Shown here one piece after another: positions 45,088 through 56,921 of a DNA stretch of 64,000 nt (its first letter is position 1; every line of letters starts with the position of its first letter). The DNA comes from Tragulus kanchil. Taxonomy: Eukaryota > Chordata > Mammalia > Artiodactyla > Tragulidae. The notes under the pieces are model-generated. The model saw only the letters and a list, made by a program, of their open reading frames with translations. It was not told the origin of the DNA and did not search any database. The position numbers were made by a program, and so were the translations under genes. The stretch lies in contig JAIOJX010000030.1 of NCBI GenBank assembly GCA_022376925.1, positions 174,897,298 to 174,961,297 of the forward strand, read 5' to 3'.

Positions 45088-45612
45088 AATAAAGGATGTA
45101 TTCATCTGGGTTCTCCCAGAGACAGGACCAACAGGACACACGGATACACACACAAGTATACATACATACACATACACATGTACATACACAGACATATACA
45201 AACATACCCACATATCATATGCATACAATACACACACACAGAGAGAATAGGATGAATACATAGAGAGAAAATGTTAAGGAATTTGTTCACACAAGAATTA
45301 TGGAGGCTGGTAAGTCCAAACTCTGCAGGCTGAGCTAGCAAGCCAGAGACCCAAAGAATTGATTCTGCAGTTCATGTATGAAGGCCATCTGCTACTGAAT
45401 TCCTCCTTGCTTGAAGGAGGTCCGTCTTTTTGTTCCACTGGGGCCTTCAACTGATCAGATGGGGCCCACCACATCATGAAGGGCAATCTGCTTTACTCAA
45501 AATCCACCTAATTAAAACTTAATCTCTCACAAAAAATACCCAGACTAGTGTCTGACCGACTCTCGGGACACACTAGCTTAGCCAAGTTGACACAGGAAAT
45601 TAACCATGACAT
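45088..45612 (+). repeat. Old mammalian interspersed repeat with internal CA/TA microsatellite
   Basis: ATTCATCTGGGTTCTCCCAGAG, an (AC/AT)n tract at about 45136-45240, TTATGGAGGCTGGTAAGTCC, GGGGCCTTCAACTGATCAGA, TGGGGCCCACCACATCATG, CTCACAAAAAATACCCAGAC, GCCAAGTTGACACAGGAAAT and TTAACCATGAC are a motif series common in mammals. I cannot fix the family name from memory. Confidence 0.6.
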
Positions 45613-46030
45613 TCACTCTGATAAACAGGTGCTTCTGATCAAGTTTAATGCACTGCCTTCAGGTTCATTATGCATTTCTACAAAGACATACAAAGAAATG
45701 TTTACAAAATTTTAAAAAGCTAACCATCAGAGTCAGATTCTGTTCACCATCATCATAGCCCCACCTGAGCGAGAACACCTCCATACTGCTTTCTTTCGAA
45801 ACTTCAAGATTTTGTTTGAAAGGTGGGTTTTGCTACACGATTGTAAGAATAATCATTTTTAAAGGTTTGACCTACTGTCTTAATCCAAAGTAGCAGTGAA
45901 GGTAGAAATATGGCTCTGCACATGACTGTTATTTGGGATCCTGATGCCTTCAGGTATAAAGCAGCCCTTCTAACTCCTTGGCCCACATGTTCTTAACTCC
46001 GTCCAATCAGATCTCCCGAATGCACACGGG
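45613..46030. other. Unassigned sequence
   Basis: Possibly MIR-like near 45730-45790 but not convincing. No gene. Confidence 0.35.
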
Positions 46031-46540
46031 AACTCTTTCTAAACACAAATCTGATCATGTCAGTCCTCCATAGGTTTCACACTGATCTAAGGGTAGCACT
46101 TAAAAATTATTTCTCCTGGGCTTCCCTGGTGGTCCAGTGTGTAAAGAGTTCACCTTGCAGTGCAAGGGGCACCAGTTCAATTCCTGACCCGGGAAGATCC
46201 CACGTGCCGCGGAGCGGCTGGACCGGTGTGTCCAATTACCGAGCTGGAGCTCTGGAGCGCCTGCACCCAGAGATGGAGCTGTGCAACAAGAGAGGCCTAC
46301 GCAGGCCAAAGAATAAAGATGGATGAAAAATAGATAAATAGAGGCCAAAAATTTTTTTAAATGATTGATCTTGCCAATACAGTAAAAATGAATTACCTTC
46401 TACCTCTTCCCCAAACCTTATGTCGTGCTTCTTAGCTGTCTACTCTTTTCATTCCAACCACACTGGTTTCTCCTCATCCATTATTTGACCCTAGCTCATG
46501 AATGAAATCTGTAGCATTGAATTATACACAAGCATTTGAT
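46031..46540 (+). mobile_element. L2 LINE split by a SINE
   Basis: L2 motifs AAATCTGATCATGTCAGTCC, then after the SINE ACCTCTTCCCCAAACCTTATG, CATTCCAACCACACTGGTTTC. Order and orientation are consistent with one L2 copy interrupted at about 46118-46362. Confidence 0.6.
46119..46362 (+). mobile_element. Young-type tRNA-SINE
   Basis: GGGCTTCCCTGGTGGTCCAG head, CAGTTCAATTCCTGACCCG, TGCCGCGGAGCGGCTGGAC body. It lacks the full CGATGGGAGGCCC block (a deletion leaves GAGAGGCCTACGCAGGCC), then AATAAAGATGGATGAAAAAT. Confidence 0.85.
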
Positions 46541-46703
46541 TTCAATGCATACAGCATACTGCCTCTCAGATTCAAAACATCTCCTCTTGAGCAGTAAAAC
46601 TTTGCTTTCTTTCCAAAAGGAGAAGGCTTTGTCTCTAACATTGGGTCCAACTGAAGCCTTTCTTTATGAAAGTGCAAGTTACCTTTTAAAAAAAGTTAAA
46701 GCA

Positions 46704-46945
46704 GGGACTTCCCTGGTGTTCCAGTGGGTAAAGAGTCCACCTTGCAGTGAGAGAGGTACCAGTTCGATCCCTAGCCCGGGAAGATCCAACGTGCGGCAGA
46801 GCGGCTGGACCCAAGTGTCCAATTACAAGCCATTGCTCTGGAGTGCATGTGCCCAGAGCCAGTGCTCTGCGAGGAGAGAGGTTACTGCGATGGGAGGCCC
46901 ACACAGGCCAAGGAATACAGATCGATGAAAATAAATAAATAAAAA
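46704..46945 (+). mobile_element. Young-type tRNA-SINE
   Basis: GGGACTTCCCTGGTGTTCCA head, CAGTTCGATCCCTAGCCCG B box, GCGGCAGAGCGGCTGGAC, TGCGATGGGAGGCCCACACAGG and an AAATAAATAAAT tail. Directly followed by a different SINE at 46954. Confidence 0.87.
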
Positions 46946-46953
46946 AAACAATA

Positions 46954-47245
46954 GTGGGACTTCCCTGGTGGCTCAGTGGATTAAGAATCTGCCTGTCAAT
47001 GCAGGGGACACAGGTTCAATCCTTGGTCCAGGAAGATTCCACATGCCTCAGAGCAACTTAGCTTGTGCTCCAGAGGGCTGGAACCACATCTACTAAGGCC
47101 CTAAGCCCTAGAGCCCATGCTTCACAACAAAAGAAGTCATTGCAATGAGAAGCCGATGCACTGCAACTAGAGAAAATTTGTGCGCAACAAAGACCAAATG
47201 CAGTCAAAAAATAAAAATAAATAAATAAAAATTATAAAAAAAAAA
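46954..47245 (+). mobile_element. ART2-like tRNA-SINE
   Basis: GGGACTTCCCTGGTGGCTCA head, GTTCAATCCTTGGTCCAGG, CACATGCCTCAGAGCAAC, then the tandem degenerate body (AGAGCCCATGCTTCACAAC, GTCATTGCAATGAGAAGCC, GCAACTAGAGAAAATTTG), ending CAGTCAAAAAATAAAAATAAA. Confidence 0.88.
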
Positions 47246-47675
47246 ATATATAGTGGAGGCCAAGATTTAAGGAAAAAAAAAAACCAAAAAACAAGATTTA
47301 CTGAGCCCTGCCCAAGACTAAAGCACCCTCTCCCAGGACTCACCTCCTTGTCAAACAAAAGGCAAACCACTGAGCTCAGAATTCGAGGCCCTAGGATTGC
47401 GTACCGACCTGCTTTTTGGCATCCTCCCTTCCTCAGTAGGACATACCCAGTAGACACCAATAGAGAGAAAGCAGTCCCTTGACCTTCTCTCAACAAGTCC
47501 TCTGCTTTTCTACCTTCATTTAAGTACTAAATTGACTTTTGGAAATAATATTTATTAAATGTATACAGATTTTCTTCAAGGGACTTTGACAAGTACACCT
47601 CATCAAGGTCTCCCCAGCACTGAAATTATTAACTCTACTCAGGTCACATGAGGACTCTGATTTCCTCGACCATCC
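47246..47675. other. Unassigned sequence
   Basis: A-rich start, then unique sequence. The minus 109-codon frame at 47167-47496 covers a SINE tail and has no domain. Confidence 0.4.
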
Positions 47676-49887
47676 TAATCTGCCCAGGAGGCAAGTCAAG
47701 ACCTCTTGCCTTGGTGAAGCTGGTCAGTGTGATGATCTCTGTGTTCCCAAGGGCTCATCAAATAATAGGCTCTGGCCCTTTCTAATTTCAGAGAGAAAAT
47801 ATTCTGGACAGGATGAGGGCTTCTCTGGATCCTTGGCAGTTACTGTGCTATCCTGTATCTATTTCAGCATTTTAGTACCTGTGAAATCAGGTGCATCTTC
47901 TGACCTCTAGTGGCCCAGGTCACCATCTTGTTGCATCGTCCCTCCGCAGAGCATCAAAACTTGCACAAGTGAACGGAGACTTGGAAGAAATCCCAGAAAC
48001 AACAGCTGAGAGTTCCTTTCACCCTACCCTCCAAAACCAAATATCTGGGCGGTGTGAGGAGAGACGGGAAGTCCATCAAGGAGTTTAGCAACATTTCTGA
48101 AACTGGAATCCTCAGTCACCTTGCCTTAATAACTGGAGATTTGCTTTAGAAGTTCAACACTAAAGGCTTGGATTTGTCTGTATGGATACCTTCATGAAGT
48201 CCTTTATCATGCTCACACTTGAAGGCACAGAGGACAATATTTTGTGGAAAAGCACAGACTACCAGACTTCCTTGGCAGTCCAGTGGCTAAGACTCATGAT
48301 CTGAATGCAAGAGGCCTAAGTTCAATCACTGGTCAGGCAACTAGATCCCACATGCCTTAAGGAAGATCAAAGATGCTGGATGACATGACTAAGACCCACA
48401 TGGGCAAAGAAATACATAAAAGTTAAACTGTACTTAAAAAGAAAAACACAGACAACCATGATTCAGCGTCAAAAACTTATTGAGGGCTCAGACTTTGAAT
48501 GAGAAATTGAAAGAAAACCTATAGTATTTTATTTCACCTTTCCTTTTATATATGCACAAGATCAATTTTTAAAATCTATGTCTAATTATAAGTGTACTCT
48601 TTCAGTAAGTAAAAAATAGAAACTCCATGAGATTTCTTTTTAAGCCATAAAGTCCTTGTTTAATTGGCAATCATGATATTGTGATCTATAATAAGAAATT
48701 TATATTTGCCTTCTTCACAGCAGAGTTCCTAAAACCCTTGGACTTCCATAAGTAAGGAGAAAGGTAAAGGTGTCTTTAATCTGCCCAGGAGGCAAGTCAA
48801 GACCTCTTGCCTTGGTGAAGCTGGTCAGCGTGATGATCTCTGTGTTCCCAAGGGCTCATCAAATAATAGGCTCTGGCCCTTTCTAATTTCAGAGAGAAAA
48901 TATTCTGGACAGGATGAGGGCTTCTCTGGATCCTTGGCAGTTACTGTGCTATCCTGTATCTATTTCAGCATTTTAGTACCTGTGAAATCAGGTGCATCTT
49001 CTGACCTCTAGTGGCCCAGGTCACCATCTTGTTGCATCGTCCCTCCGCAGAGCATCAAAACTTGCACAAGTGAACGGAGACTTGGAAGAAATCCCAGAAA
49101 CAACAGCTGAGAGTTCCTTTCACCCTACCCTCCAAAACCAAATATTTGGGCGGTGTGAGGAGAGACAGGAAGTCCATCAAGGAGTTTAGCAACATTTCTG
49201 AAACTGGAATCCTCAGTCACCTTGCCTTAATAACTGGAGATTTGCTTTAGAAGTTCAACACTAAAGGCTTGGATTTGTCTGTATGGATACCTTCATGAAG
49301 TCCTTTATCATGCTCACACTTGAAGGCACAGAGGACAATATTTTGTGGAAAAGCACAGACTACCAGACTTCCTTGGCAGTCCAGTGGCTAAGACTCATGA
49401 TCTGAATGCAAGAGGCCTAAGTTCAATCACTGGTCAGGCAACTAGATCCCACATGCCTTAAGGAAGATCAAAGATGCTGGATGACATGACTAAGACCCAC
49501 ATGGGCAAAGAAATACATAAAAGTTAAACTGTACTTAAAAAGAAAAACACAGACAACCATGATTCAGCGTCAAAAACTTATTGAGGGCTCAGACTTTGAA
49601 TGAGAAATTGAAAGAAAACCTATAGTATTTTATTTCACCTTTCCTTTTATATATGCACAAGATCAATTTTTAAAATCTATGTCTAATTATAAGTGTACTC
49701 TTTCAGTAAGTAAAAAATAGAAACTCCATGAGATTTCTTTTTAAGCCATAAAGTCCTTGTTTAATTGGCAATCATGATATTGTGATCTATAATAAGAAAT
49801 TTATATTTGCTCTTCATTTACTGCTCACAGCAGAGTTCCTAAAACCCTTGGACTTCCATAAGTAAGGAGAAAGGTAAAGGTGTCTTT
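47676..49887. repeat. False tandem duplication 14 (unit about 1.10 kb)
   Basis: 47676-48776 recurs at 48777-49887. Near its end the first copy has a deletion error: TTTGCCTTCTTCACAGCAG stands where the second has TTTGCTCTTCATTTACTGCTC before ACAGCAG. Otherwise only a few substitutions (for example ATATCTGGG/ATATTTGGG). Confidence 0.94.
48262..48432 (+). mobile_element. tRNA-SINE
   Basis: AGACTTCCTTGGCAGTCCAG head, AGTTCAATCACTGGTCAGG, AACTAGATCCCACATGCC, ACTAAGACCCACATGGGC and an A-rich end. False copy 49363-49533. Confidence 0.78.
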
Positions 49888-50609
49888 TGTTATGTTAATG
49901 AGGTGGCTTTTGAATTCCAACTAAGGATGGGAATAGGCTGCCTGGAGAACCAACTGGGTAATGAGAGGGTTGGAAATTCTGTCTCCATCTCCCTGAGTCT
50001 GGAGAGTGGAAAGAGGCTGGAGGCCCAATCAGTCGCCAATAGCCAACAGCTTAATCAATCATGCCTGTGTAATGAAGTCTCCTTTAAAACCTCAAATGAT
50101 GGGGTTCCCTAAGCTTCTGGGTTGGTGAGCAAGTGAAGATTTAGGGAGAAAGCACACTGAGTCACAAGTCTGTGGGGCTCCCATGGAGTCCAACACAACT
50201 GAGCAACACTTTCACTTTTCACACTTGAATAGGGGCTGGAAGCTCCACAGCCTTATTCCATACCTTGCCATAGTAATCTCTTTCATCTGGTTGCTTATGA
50301 GATATACTCTTTTATAATAAACCAGTGCTCTAGTAAGTAAAATGTCTCCCTGTGTTTTTTGAGTGGCTCTATCAAATTAAACAAGCTGAAGGAGGTTGCC
50401 ATTGGCGTCTCCAATCTACAGCCAGTGGATTAGAGGCACAGATGACAACTTAAAATTGTGATTGCCTCCTGAGCTGGGGGAGAGGGCCAGGCACGTAGGA
50501 CTGAGTCCTTAACCTATAGGATCTGATGGTGTCTCCTGATAAACAGTGTCAAACTGAATTGAACTGTAGGACATCCAAGTAGAGTCAGAATTGTTTGGTG
50601 TAGTGGGGA

Positions 50610-50612
<3 letters not shown>
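49888..50612 (+). mobile_element. Old retroviral-type LTR (solo)
   Basis: Motifs in order: GGCCCAATCAGTCGCCAATAG, GTGTAATGAAGTCTCC, GGTTCCCTAAGCTTCTGGGTTG, CCTTGCCATAGTAATCTCTT, the polyadenylation-like TTTTATAATAAACCAG, GTAAGTAAAATGTCTCC, GTGATTGCCTCCTGAGCTGGG and a GAATTGTTTGGTG end. This series belongs to a mammal-wide endogenous retrovirus LTR family whose name I cannot fix. No retroviral genes flank it. A Bov-A 3' scrap interrupts at about 50185-50225. Confidence 0.65.
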
Positions 50613-50653
<41 letters not shown>

Positions 50654-50660
50654 AGCAAGT
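50611..50660. repeat. (CA)n microsatellite
   Basis: About 17 near-perfect CA units followed by AAACACACAGC, at the end of the LTR. Confidence 0.95.
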
Positions 50661-51546
50661 GGTACACATTACCTATTCAGTATGTATTATCTATTCAGTA
50701 GCACTACTTATAATAGTACACCTTACAGTGGATTTTTTTTCAGATGCGATGAAACATAATGTGTTTCTCATTTTGACGTACTGCAGTGATTTTCCAAGTT
50801 AACGATTCTTCTGGGTTTACTGCATTGGTTAACCTGTGCAGACCCCCTACCTCAGTCCAAGTATACAGAGAAAATAGGCAGTATTGAGTTTGGGGAAGTG
50901 CAAACATTAGGACTGACCTCTGGGGTGTGTCAACTCATTGGAGGGCTCACATCCTGTGAGAACCTGTCTCTAAATAAGATTCTTCTCACTTTCGCTGATG
51001 TCTGAACTGTGTCCAGGAACTCCTTGACATTGAACACTATGGTGTAATTCATTTAAATATCTCTCAAAATGCCCAGCACAAAGCTATCACATACTGCACA
51101 TTCAATCAACAAATGTGTCCTGAGCTGATGATGCCCTCCACTGAAACACCCTTTCCTCCCTTAGTCCATTCATCCAAGCACACATCAAGTCACCAAGATG
51201 CTAATCTTCAATTCTCAAGCCTCTGTTCAAATATTTACCTAGGGTTTCTCTTAGCCCTGTCTGTCTCCTCTTACTGGTCTCTTTCTCTCACTCCTGAGAA
51301 ATCCTCTGCTGGTTCCATCAAGGGGATGGAACTGATCTTTTCTGCATGCCACCAGTTTCATCAGGGCTGGGGTCTGTAAGGAGGCTGCATGTGTGTCACC
51401 TCTGGTCAGTGGATAGTAACTGTCTAGAAAACCACAAGGATTCTGCGAGTGGGTTAACAGGAAAGGAGCTGTGATGGATTACTGATGTCTGCCGTGGCAC
51501 AGGCACCTGACACACAGGCACCCACACACATGTGCCACACTTAATC
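50661..51546. other. Unassigned sequence
   Basis: 51060-51395 may be a degenerate L2 (CAATCAACAAATGTGTCC) but is weak. The 88-codon frame at 51113-51379 is unrecognised. Confidence 0.4.
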
Positions 51547-51561
51547 AATAAGGCATGATCC

Positions 51562-51892
51562 GAGCTTCCCTGGTGGTCCAGTGGGTAAGGACACCGCCTT
51601 GCACTGCAAGGGGCGCCGGTTCGATCCCTGGCCTGGGAACATCCCACGTGCCGCGGAGCGGCTGGACCCATGTGTCCAATTACCAAGCCGGAGCTCTGGA
51701 GCGCATGCGCCCAGAGCCGGTGCTCTGCAACAACAGAGGCCACCGCGGTGGGAGGCCCACACGGGCCAAAGAACAAAGATGGATGAAAAACAGACAAATG
51801 AAAGACCAATAGAAGTAGCTCGCCCTCTCCCCTCCCTCCCTACCCTCCCGCCAAAATAAAAAAATAAATAAACCTTTAAAAATAAATAAATA
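51562..51892 (+). mobile_element. Young-type tRNA-SINE, most intact copy, with 15-bp TSD
   Basis: CpG-rich and full length. Head GAGCTTCCCTGGTGGTCCAG, A box TGGTCCAGTGG, B box GGTTCGATCCC, CGTGCCGCGGAGCGGCTGG, CGCGGTGGGAGGCCCACACG, the C/T block CTCGCCCTCTCCCCTCCC, and an (AAAT)n tail. AATAAGGCATGATCC flanks it at 51547-51561 and 51893-51907. Retained CpGs and a perfect TSD indicate recent insertion. Confidence 0.95.
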
Positions 51893-52034
51893 AATAAGGC
51901 ATGATCCATGCAGCACCATGAGTTTCCCTCACAGTCCCCTACCACATACACATTAAAATCACTTCTGTAAATATTCCTTTTGCTGTTTAAAAGTTGTTTT
52001 TCATAGCTGTCTATGCCTTTTTCTCTGTACAGAA

Positions 52035-52060
52035 GTGTGTGTGGTTGTGTGTGTGTGTAT
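52035..52060. repeat. (GT)n microsatellite
   Basis: Short GTGTGTGTGGTTGTGTGTGT run. Confidence 0.7.
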
Positions 52061-52189
52061 TTGATTTTGTCACATAATAAACTATGAATTTTTCCTTACT
52101 GATGCTGGCATATTTATTTTTATCATAAAAATTATCCTATTCCAGTATTAAAGAAGCTTGTATCATTTTTAGTAGTATTTTAAGGTTAT

Positions 52190-52920
52190 TTTTATATTAA
52201 AATTGGAGATCTACCTGGAACTTATTTTGGTGCAGAAAGTGAAAGAGGGGACCAGCTTTATTTTTTTCCATGTAAAAAATCATCTTTGTGTAAATTATCA
52301 AATATTTTCCTTCATTAATTTGAAGTGCCTTTTGGATATAATACTGCATTCCATTACATCTCACTGTTTACTCTGCCTATTTCCATGCCATTAGCATAAT
52401 AGTTCAATTACAATACATTTTAATGACTCACAGAACATGTTTTCTCTGTATTCCTCTCATTTTCAGCAATTAATGGTGACCTTACATGTTTATTCTTCCA
52501 AGAGACTTTAGAATCATTTGTCAAAATGGTAGAGTCGGGGTGGGAGGAGGTTTCATGGTAATTTTAATGAATTTTGTGTTTACAGATTGCATTAAGCATA
52601 ATTTAGTTCTTTATAAAATTAAATCTTCATACCCTCACCCAGTTATCTTTTAATATGACAAAGTGTCCTTTGGGATCACTCACCAAAGTTTTATTCTTAT
52701 TTTTATTAATATTCAGAGCATTTCTTCTCAAATTTATACCTAGATAGCTAAAGGTTTCAACATGACTGGAGAAAAATAATCTTTTAATCAGTGCCTTCTC
52801 TAGCTTATTTCTGCTGACATTTAAAAGAAAGTTATTTTTGTACTTTATTTTAGTTATCCTACACTTTGCTAAATTTGTTGTTTCTGGAGTTGTTAGTTGA
52901 TTTTCACTGTTGTTTTATTT
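52190..52920 (-). mobile_element. Old L1 fragment, antisense
   Basis: GATCTACCTGGAACTTATTTTGG, GACCAGCTTTATTTTTTTCC and TCCTACACTTTGCTAAATTTG match the reverse of L1 ORF2. Diverged, with breaks. The 52465-52920 part is falsely repeated at 53557-54012. Confidence 0.65.
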
Positions 52921-54590
52921 TCCGTCTTTATTTTCCAGAGCCAATTCCTTTTACTTACTTCTCTCATATAATCACATGGGCTATCACTGTCAGAAAGATG
53001 CACAAAATCAGGGACCAGACTGAGCATACGGTATCACTTCTGAGATAAAGGAAAAAGCAAGACTCATTATCTGTTATTTATAAGAAATTCACTACAAAAA
53101 GAATATCTTTAAAAGTTTAATAATAAAAAGATGAAGAAAGACATGCCATACTAATGTTCACCAAAAGAAAGCTGAAGTAATTATATTAACTTCCAGCAAA
53201 GCAGACTTTAGAACAAGAAAAATCATAAGGAATAAAAAGACCATTATACAATGACTTAAAAGGTCAAGGGTTTCCCTGGTAGCTCAGTAGTAAAGAGTTC
53301 ACCTGTCAATACAGTAAACATGGGTTCCCTCCCTGATCTGGGAAGATTCCAATGCTGCGGAGCAACTAAGTCCATGAGTCACAACTATTGAGCCCATGTG
53401 CCACAACTACTGAAGCCCGTGTGCCCTAGAGGCTCAGGTCCACAACAACAAAAGTCACTGCAACAGGAAGCCTGCTCACCTCAGCTAGAGAGTAGCCCCC
53501 ACTGCCTGCAACTAGAGAAGTTTTTTTTTTAATTCTTCCAATGATGACATGTTTCGAGCAATTAATGGTGACCTTACATGTTTATTCTTCCAAGAGACTT
53601 TAGAATCATTTGTCAAAATGGTAGAGTCGGGGTGGGAGGAGGTTTCATGGTAATTTTAATGAATTTTGTGTTTACAGATTGCATTAAGCATAATTTAGTT
53701 CTTTATAAAATTAAATCTTCATACCCTCACCCAGTTATCTTTTAATATGACAAAGTGTCCTTTGGGATCACTCACCAAAGTTTTATTCTTATTTTTATTA
53801 ATATTCAGAGCATTTCTTCTCAAATTTATACCTAGATAGCTAAAGGTTTCAACATGACTGGAGAAAAATAATCTTTTAATCAGTGCCTTCTCTAGCTTAT
53901 TTCTGCTGACATTTAAAAGAAAGTTATTTTTGTACTTTATTTTAGTTATCCTACACTTTGCTAAATTTGTTGTTTCTGGAGTTGTTAGTTGATTTTCACT
54001 GTTGTTTTATTTTCCGTCTTTATTTTCCAGAGCCAATTCCTTTTACTTACTTCTCTCATATAATCACATGGGCTATCACTGTCAGAAAGATGCACAAAAT
54101 CAGGGACCAGACTGAGCATACGGTATCACTTCTGAGATAAAGGAAAAAGCAAGACTCATTATCTGTTATTTATAAGAAATTCACTACAAAAAGAATATCT
54201 TTAAAAGTTTAATAATAAAAAGATGAAGAAAGACATGCCATACTAATGTTCACCAAAAGAAAGCTGAAGTAATTATATTAACTTCCAGCAAAGCAGACTT
54301 TAGAACAAGAAAAATCATAAGGAATAAAAAGACCATTATACAATGACTTAAAAGGTCAAGGGTTTCCCTGGTAGCTCAGTAGTAAAGAGTTCACCTGTCA
54401 ATACAGTAAACATGGGTTCCCTCCCTGATCTGGGAAGATTCCAATGCTGCGGAGCAACTAAGTCCATGTGCCACAACTACTGAAGCCCGTGTGCCCTAGA
54501 GGCTCAGGTCCACAACAACAAAAGTCACTGCAACAGGAAGCCTGCTCACCTCAGCTAGAGAGTAGCCCCCACTGCCTGCAACTAGAGAAG
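52465..54590. repeat. False tandem duplication 15 (unit 1092 bp)
   Basis: 52465-53520 recurs at 53557-54590. A 36-base join (53521-53556, T run then AATTCTTCC...GTTTCG) includes AATGATGACATGTTT, which resembles the genuine upstream AATGACTCACAGAACATGTTTT with bases missing. The second copy lacks 22 bases (AGTCACAACTATTGAGCCC region) present in the first and in the third copy at 55413. Confidence 0.93.
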
Positions 54591-56503
54591 AGCCTGTGGC
54601 AGCAGTGAAAACCCAGAAGAACCAAAAATAAAAAAATACATAAAAGGTCAGCTCCTCAAGAAGACATAAAAATCATAAATGTGTATACACCTCACAACAG
54701 AGCATTAAAATACATGAGAAGAAAAAATCTATTACTATACTTGAAAATTTCAATATTCTTCTTTCAGTAATTAATAGATCAACTAGGCAGTAAAGTCAGT
54801 AAAATTACAGTTGACCTAAGCAGCCTCATTATTCAACTTGATCTAATTGCTATTTACAGAATGCTTCCTCCAAAAATAGAATACATATTCTCAAGATCAC
54901 ATACAACATACATGAAAACAGACCACATTCTAAGCCATAACAAACATATTACCACACTGAAGAAGACAGAAATCATACAAAGCATGTTCCCAGACCACAA
55001 GAAATTAAACTAGAAATCAATCAAAGAAAGATAGCTGGAAAATCTCCAAATACTTGGAGAAACACTTTTATCTCTCTCCTTTTTTTTTTTTTTTTTTTGG
55101 ATCACTAGGAAAATCCCAACAGAACACTTCCAGCTAACAAATAGACCAAAGAATTCTCAAGAGAAATGAACAATTCTTTGAGCCAAATGCACAGACTACA
55201 AGTTATCAAAATGTATGGCATGTAGTGAAAATTGTACCCAGAGGGAAATTCATAGCATTAAAAGCATAGATTAGGTTCATCCACCTCACTATAACAAAAC
55301 TAAATTTGTTTCTTTTCATAGCTGAGTAATATTCCATTGTATATGTGTACCACATATTCTTTATCCATTAATCTAGGCAAAATACAAAGACACATGATAT
55401 AGCGATGGAAGTAAAGGTCAAGGGTTTCCCTGGTAGCTCAGTAGTAAAGAGTTCACCTGTCAATACAGTAAACATGGGTTCCCTCCCTGATCTGGGAAGA
55501 TTCCAATGCTGCGGAGCAACTAAGTCCATGAGTCACAACTATTGAGCCCATGTGCCACAACTACTGAAGCCCGTGTGCCCTAGAGGCTCAGGTCCACAAC
55601 AACAAAAGTCACTGCAACAGGAAGCCTGCTCACCTCAGCTAGAGAGTAGCCCCCACTGCCTGCAACTAGAGAAGAGCCTGTGGCAGCAGTGAAAACCCAG
55701 AAGAACCAAAAATAAAAAAATACATAAAAGGTCAGCTCCTCAAGAAGACATAAAAATCATAAATGTGTATACACCTCACAACAGAGCATTAAAATACATG
55801 AGAAGAAAAAATCTATTACTATACTTGAAAATTTCAATATTCTTCTTTCAGTAATTAATAGATCAACTAGGCAGTAAAGTCAGTAAAATTACAGTTGACC
55901 TAAGCAGCCTCATTATTCAACTTGATCTAATTGCTATTTACAGAATGCTTCCTCCAAAAATAGAATACATATTCTCAAGATCACATACAACATACATGAA
56001 AACAGACCACATTCTAAGCCATAACAAACATATTACCACACTGAAGAAGACAGAAATCATACAAAGCATGTTCCCAGACCACAAGAAATTAAACTAGAAA
56101 TCAATCAAAGAAAGATAGCTGGAAAATCTCCAAATACTTGGAGAAACACTTTTATCTCTCTCCTTTTTTTTTTTTGGATCACTAGGAAAATCCCAACAGA
56201 ACACTTCCAGCTAACAAATAGACCAAAGAATTCTCAAGAGAAATGAACAATTCTTTGAGCCAAATGCACAGACTACAAGTTATCAAAATGTATGGCATGT
56301 AGTGAAAATTGTACCCAGAGGGAAATTCATAGCATTAAAAGCATAGATTAGGTTCATCCACCTCACTATAACAAAACTAAATTTGTTTCTTTTCATAGCT
56401 GAGTAATATTCCATTGTATATGTGTACCACATATTCTTTATCCATTAATCTAGGGGCAAAAATACAAAGAACAGACTTATGGATATAGCGATGGAAGTAA
56501 AGG
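54351..56503. repeat. False tandem duplication 16 (unit about 1.06-1.08 kb)
   Basis: 54351-55412 recurs at 55413-56503. The end of the first copy is degraded: TCTAGGCAAAATACAAAGAC and ACATGATATAGCG stand for TCTAGGGGCAAAAATACAAAG, AACAGACTTATGGATATAGCG at 56450-56490. A poly(T) differs in length (20 vs 12 near 55080/56164). Confidence 0.94.
54359..54640 (+). mobile_element. ART2-like tRNA-SINE with 10-bp TSD
   Basis: GGGTTTCCCTGGTAGCTCAG head, GGGTTCCCTCCCTGATCTGG (weak B box), AATGCTGCGGAGCAACTAAG, repeated GTGCCACAACTACTGAAGCC units and CCAAAAATAAAAAAATACA. TAAAAGGTCA flanks at 54349-54358 and 54641-54650. Appears three times because of two overlapping false duplications: 53269-53520 (truncated), here (with a 22-base deletion) and 55421-55725. 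Confidence 0.85.
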
Positions 56504-56795
56504 ATAGGACAAACTAAGAAAGTAGCACGAATGTATCTATACTATCATATGCAAAATAGATTGCTAGTGGGAATCTGTTATATAACAGGGAGTCCAGTTT
56601 GGTGTTCTGTGATGGCCTAGAGGGGTGAGATGGTGGAATGGGGGTGGGATGTTCAAGAGAGAGGGGTGATATAGATTTTATATATATATATACACACACA
56701 CACACATATATATAATTACGACTGATTTGAGTTGCTGTATAACAGAAACAAATACAATATTGTAAAGCAAGTTTTCCTCTAATTTAACAAAAAGC
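56371..56795 (+). mobile_element. Short 5'-inverted ruminant L1 insertion
   Basis: 56375-56455 is antisense L1 3' sequence (CATAGCTGAGTAATATTCC, TTTATCCATTAATCTAG). 56456 onward is sense L1 3' UTR (GGATATAGCGATGGAAGTAAAG, GTTGCTGTATAACAGAAAC, CAATATTGTAAAGCAAG) with an AT/AC microsatellite at 56679-56715. Flanks share AACAAAA (56370-56376 and 56788-56794), a short possible TSD. Inserted in the old L1. False copy 57484-57895. Confidence 0.7.
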
Positions 56796-56921
56796 ATTTA
56801 TTAGAAAAGAAGGCAACTCTAACAATTATTTAAGTTTTCGCTGTAGAAAATTAGAGACAATCTCAGCCTAAAGCAAGTAGAAGAAAGTAAATAATAAAAA
56901 TTAGAGTCGAAATCAATGAAT

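Noticed and set aside
45004..45341. Overlapping minus-strand frames rich in V, C and Y
   Set aside because: They are translations of the CA/TA microsatellite.
51396..51951. Overlapping 136-137 codon minus frames
   Set aside because: They are translations of the reverse strand of a young tRNA-SINE; similar peptides appear at every copy.
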